Positions 6,269-7,057 of a stretch of 7,057 bases of DNA are shown here, in pieces. Below the pieces are notes generated by a model. The model saw nothing but the letters and a program-made list of their open reading frames with translations. It did not search any database and was not told the DNA's origin. The stretch's first letter is position 1, and every line of letters starts with the position of its first letter. The DNA lies in the NCBI GenBank assembly GCA_030602145.1, contig JAUWAH010000121.1:1-7057 (forward strand), in the 5' to 3' direction. The translations under genes were made by a program, and so were the position numbers. Source of the DNA: Desulfobulbus sp. GTDB taxonomy: Bacteria; Desulfobacterota; Desulfobulbia; Desulfobulbales; Desulfobulbaceae.

Positions 6269-7057
6269 TTACTGACCTTCCTGAAAAACGATTTTGCCAG
6301 CCATGCTCAGGTCGTATCCTTTGATGGAGTGGCCAATTTCCTTAAAGGGATCGGATTGGAGCAGGCCGAAAAAAGCCTGGATCGCTTGCTCGAAAAAGAC
6401 TTCCTTGGAGACCAACAGATCGAACCGCTCCCAGCGCAAGGGAATGAAGTCAACATCCAGGGCACCGGCCACCGCTTCGATGCCAGGGCCGACATCGGCC
6501 CGGCCGGCCAGGACCTCCAAGCCGACATCCATGTGGCGGGCTACCTCGTACTCATACCCGATGATCTTATCTCCGCGAAGACCAGCTTTCTGTAGTTCGC
6601 GATCAAGGAGCAGGCGTGTGCCGGTACCGAGCGAGCGGTTGACCAACCGCAGGCCCGGTCGGTCAAGATCGGCCACCGAGAGTATGCCGAGCGGATTATG
6701 TTTGCGGACAATCAAGCCCTGCAAGCGGCGGCAGAGGTTGACCACCACCGGCATATGTTCGAATTCCTGGGCGGCAAACTGGAAATTGTAATCGGCTTCG
6801 TCGTCCTGGATGAGGTGGCTGGCGGCGATATGGCAGAGGTTGTTGCGCAGGGCTTGAACACCGCCCATGCTGCCGATGTTGGCAAACACGGCCAGATGGC
6901 CGGAAAAGGAACGGTTGAACAGGGTGATGGTTTTGTCGAGCAGAATGTCGTTGCTGCCGGCGAGCACGATCAATCGCTGATTTGAGGTCAGGGGGCGGCA
7001 GTTTTTTGGGAAATTGATGGTGTTGTTTTCCACCCATTGTTCGATCAGGTGCTGCGG
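6269..7057 (-). CDS. HTH/PBP-like (COG1910) transcriptional regulator, probable tungstate/molybdate sensor (5' end missing)
   Basis: 262 residues are visible and the frame runs open through the right edge, so the start lies outside. A GTG at 7033 is internal. The first eight or so residues (P-Q-H-L-I-E-Q-W, fragment numbering) look like the end of an excisionase/MerR-type helix-turn-helix. From about residue 25 on comes a PBP-like domain (PF12727 type, COG1910) with G-S-M-G-G-V-Q-A-L (62-70), N-R-S-L-G-T-G-T-R (140-148) and G-R-A-D-V-G-P-G-I (185-193). These match the family's anion-pocket loops. There is no signal peptide in the visible part and none is expected for a DNA-binding protein, so the domain would sense its ligand in the cytoplasm. 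The family is linked to molybdate and tungstate; the adjoining tupABC makes tungstate the best guess. It ends 50 nt before tupA and may be co-transcribed with and control it. It is unlike ModE (no LysR-type HTH/TOBE pair seen). Confidence 0.85.
   Translation of the reverse strand, partial: PQHLIEQWVENNTINFPKNCRPLTSNQRLIVLAGSNDILLDKTITLFNRSFSGHLAVFANIGSMGGVQALRNNLCHIAASHLIQDDEADYNFQFAAQEFEHMPVVVNLCRRLQGLIVRKHNPLGILSVADLDRPGLRLVNRSLGTGTRLLLDRELQKAGLRGDKIIGYEYEVARHMDVGLEVLAGRADVGPGIEAVAGALDVDFIPLRWERFDLLVSKEVFFEQAIQAFFGLLQSDPFKEIGHSIKGYDLSMAGKIVFQEGQ

Overview
The window reads as a GC-rich Gram-negative chromosome segment, most likely from an anaerobic deltaproteobacterium (Desulfobacterota or relatives). 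This guess rests on the gene set (tungstate uptake cluster, molybdopterin oxidoreductase without a Tat signal, Lon-like protease of the LonB/LonC type) and on the style of the proteins. No marker gene fixes the taxonomy. All convincing genes lie on the minus strand, so the reading order runs from high to low coordinates.

Right half (7057 to 3361): a tungstate uptake module. It begins with a regulator cut by the window edge, which joins the end of an excisionase-type helix-turn-helix to a cytoplasmic PBP-like (COG1910) oxyanion-sensing domain. After 50 nt comes tupA, the periplasmic tungstate-binding protein, then tupB (permease) and tupC (ATPase). tupB and tupC overlap by 4 nt. tupA and tupB are separated by about 234 nt holding a long inverted repeat of a dispersed family and a six-codon stop-terminated reading frame with its own ribosome binding site.

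Middle (3165 to 724): one large gene for a Lon-family (S16) protease of the LonB/LonC type. The Ser-Lys catalytic dyad is intact, but the AAA+ module has changed Walker A and Walker B residues. It is preceded by a 195-nt gap with a GC-rich hairpin and a weak promoter candidate.

Left end (723 to 1): a 482-nt intergenic region, AT-rich from about 450 to 580, with a perfect 12-bp-arm palindrome and further inverted repeats. It leads into the first 80 codons of a molybdopterin/tungstopterin oxidoreductase with a 4Fe-4S cysteine motif; the rest lies outside the window.

Functional reading: the regulator senses cytoplasmic tungstate or molybdate, TupABC imports tungstate, and the oxidoreductase at the left end is a possible consumer of the metal. 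The first two statements follow from family knowledge. The last is inference from proximity. No mobile element with a transposase, CRISPR array, tRNA or rRNA was seen, and no clearly new multi-gene system is visible.
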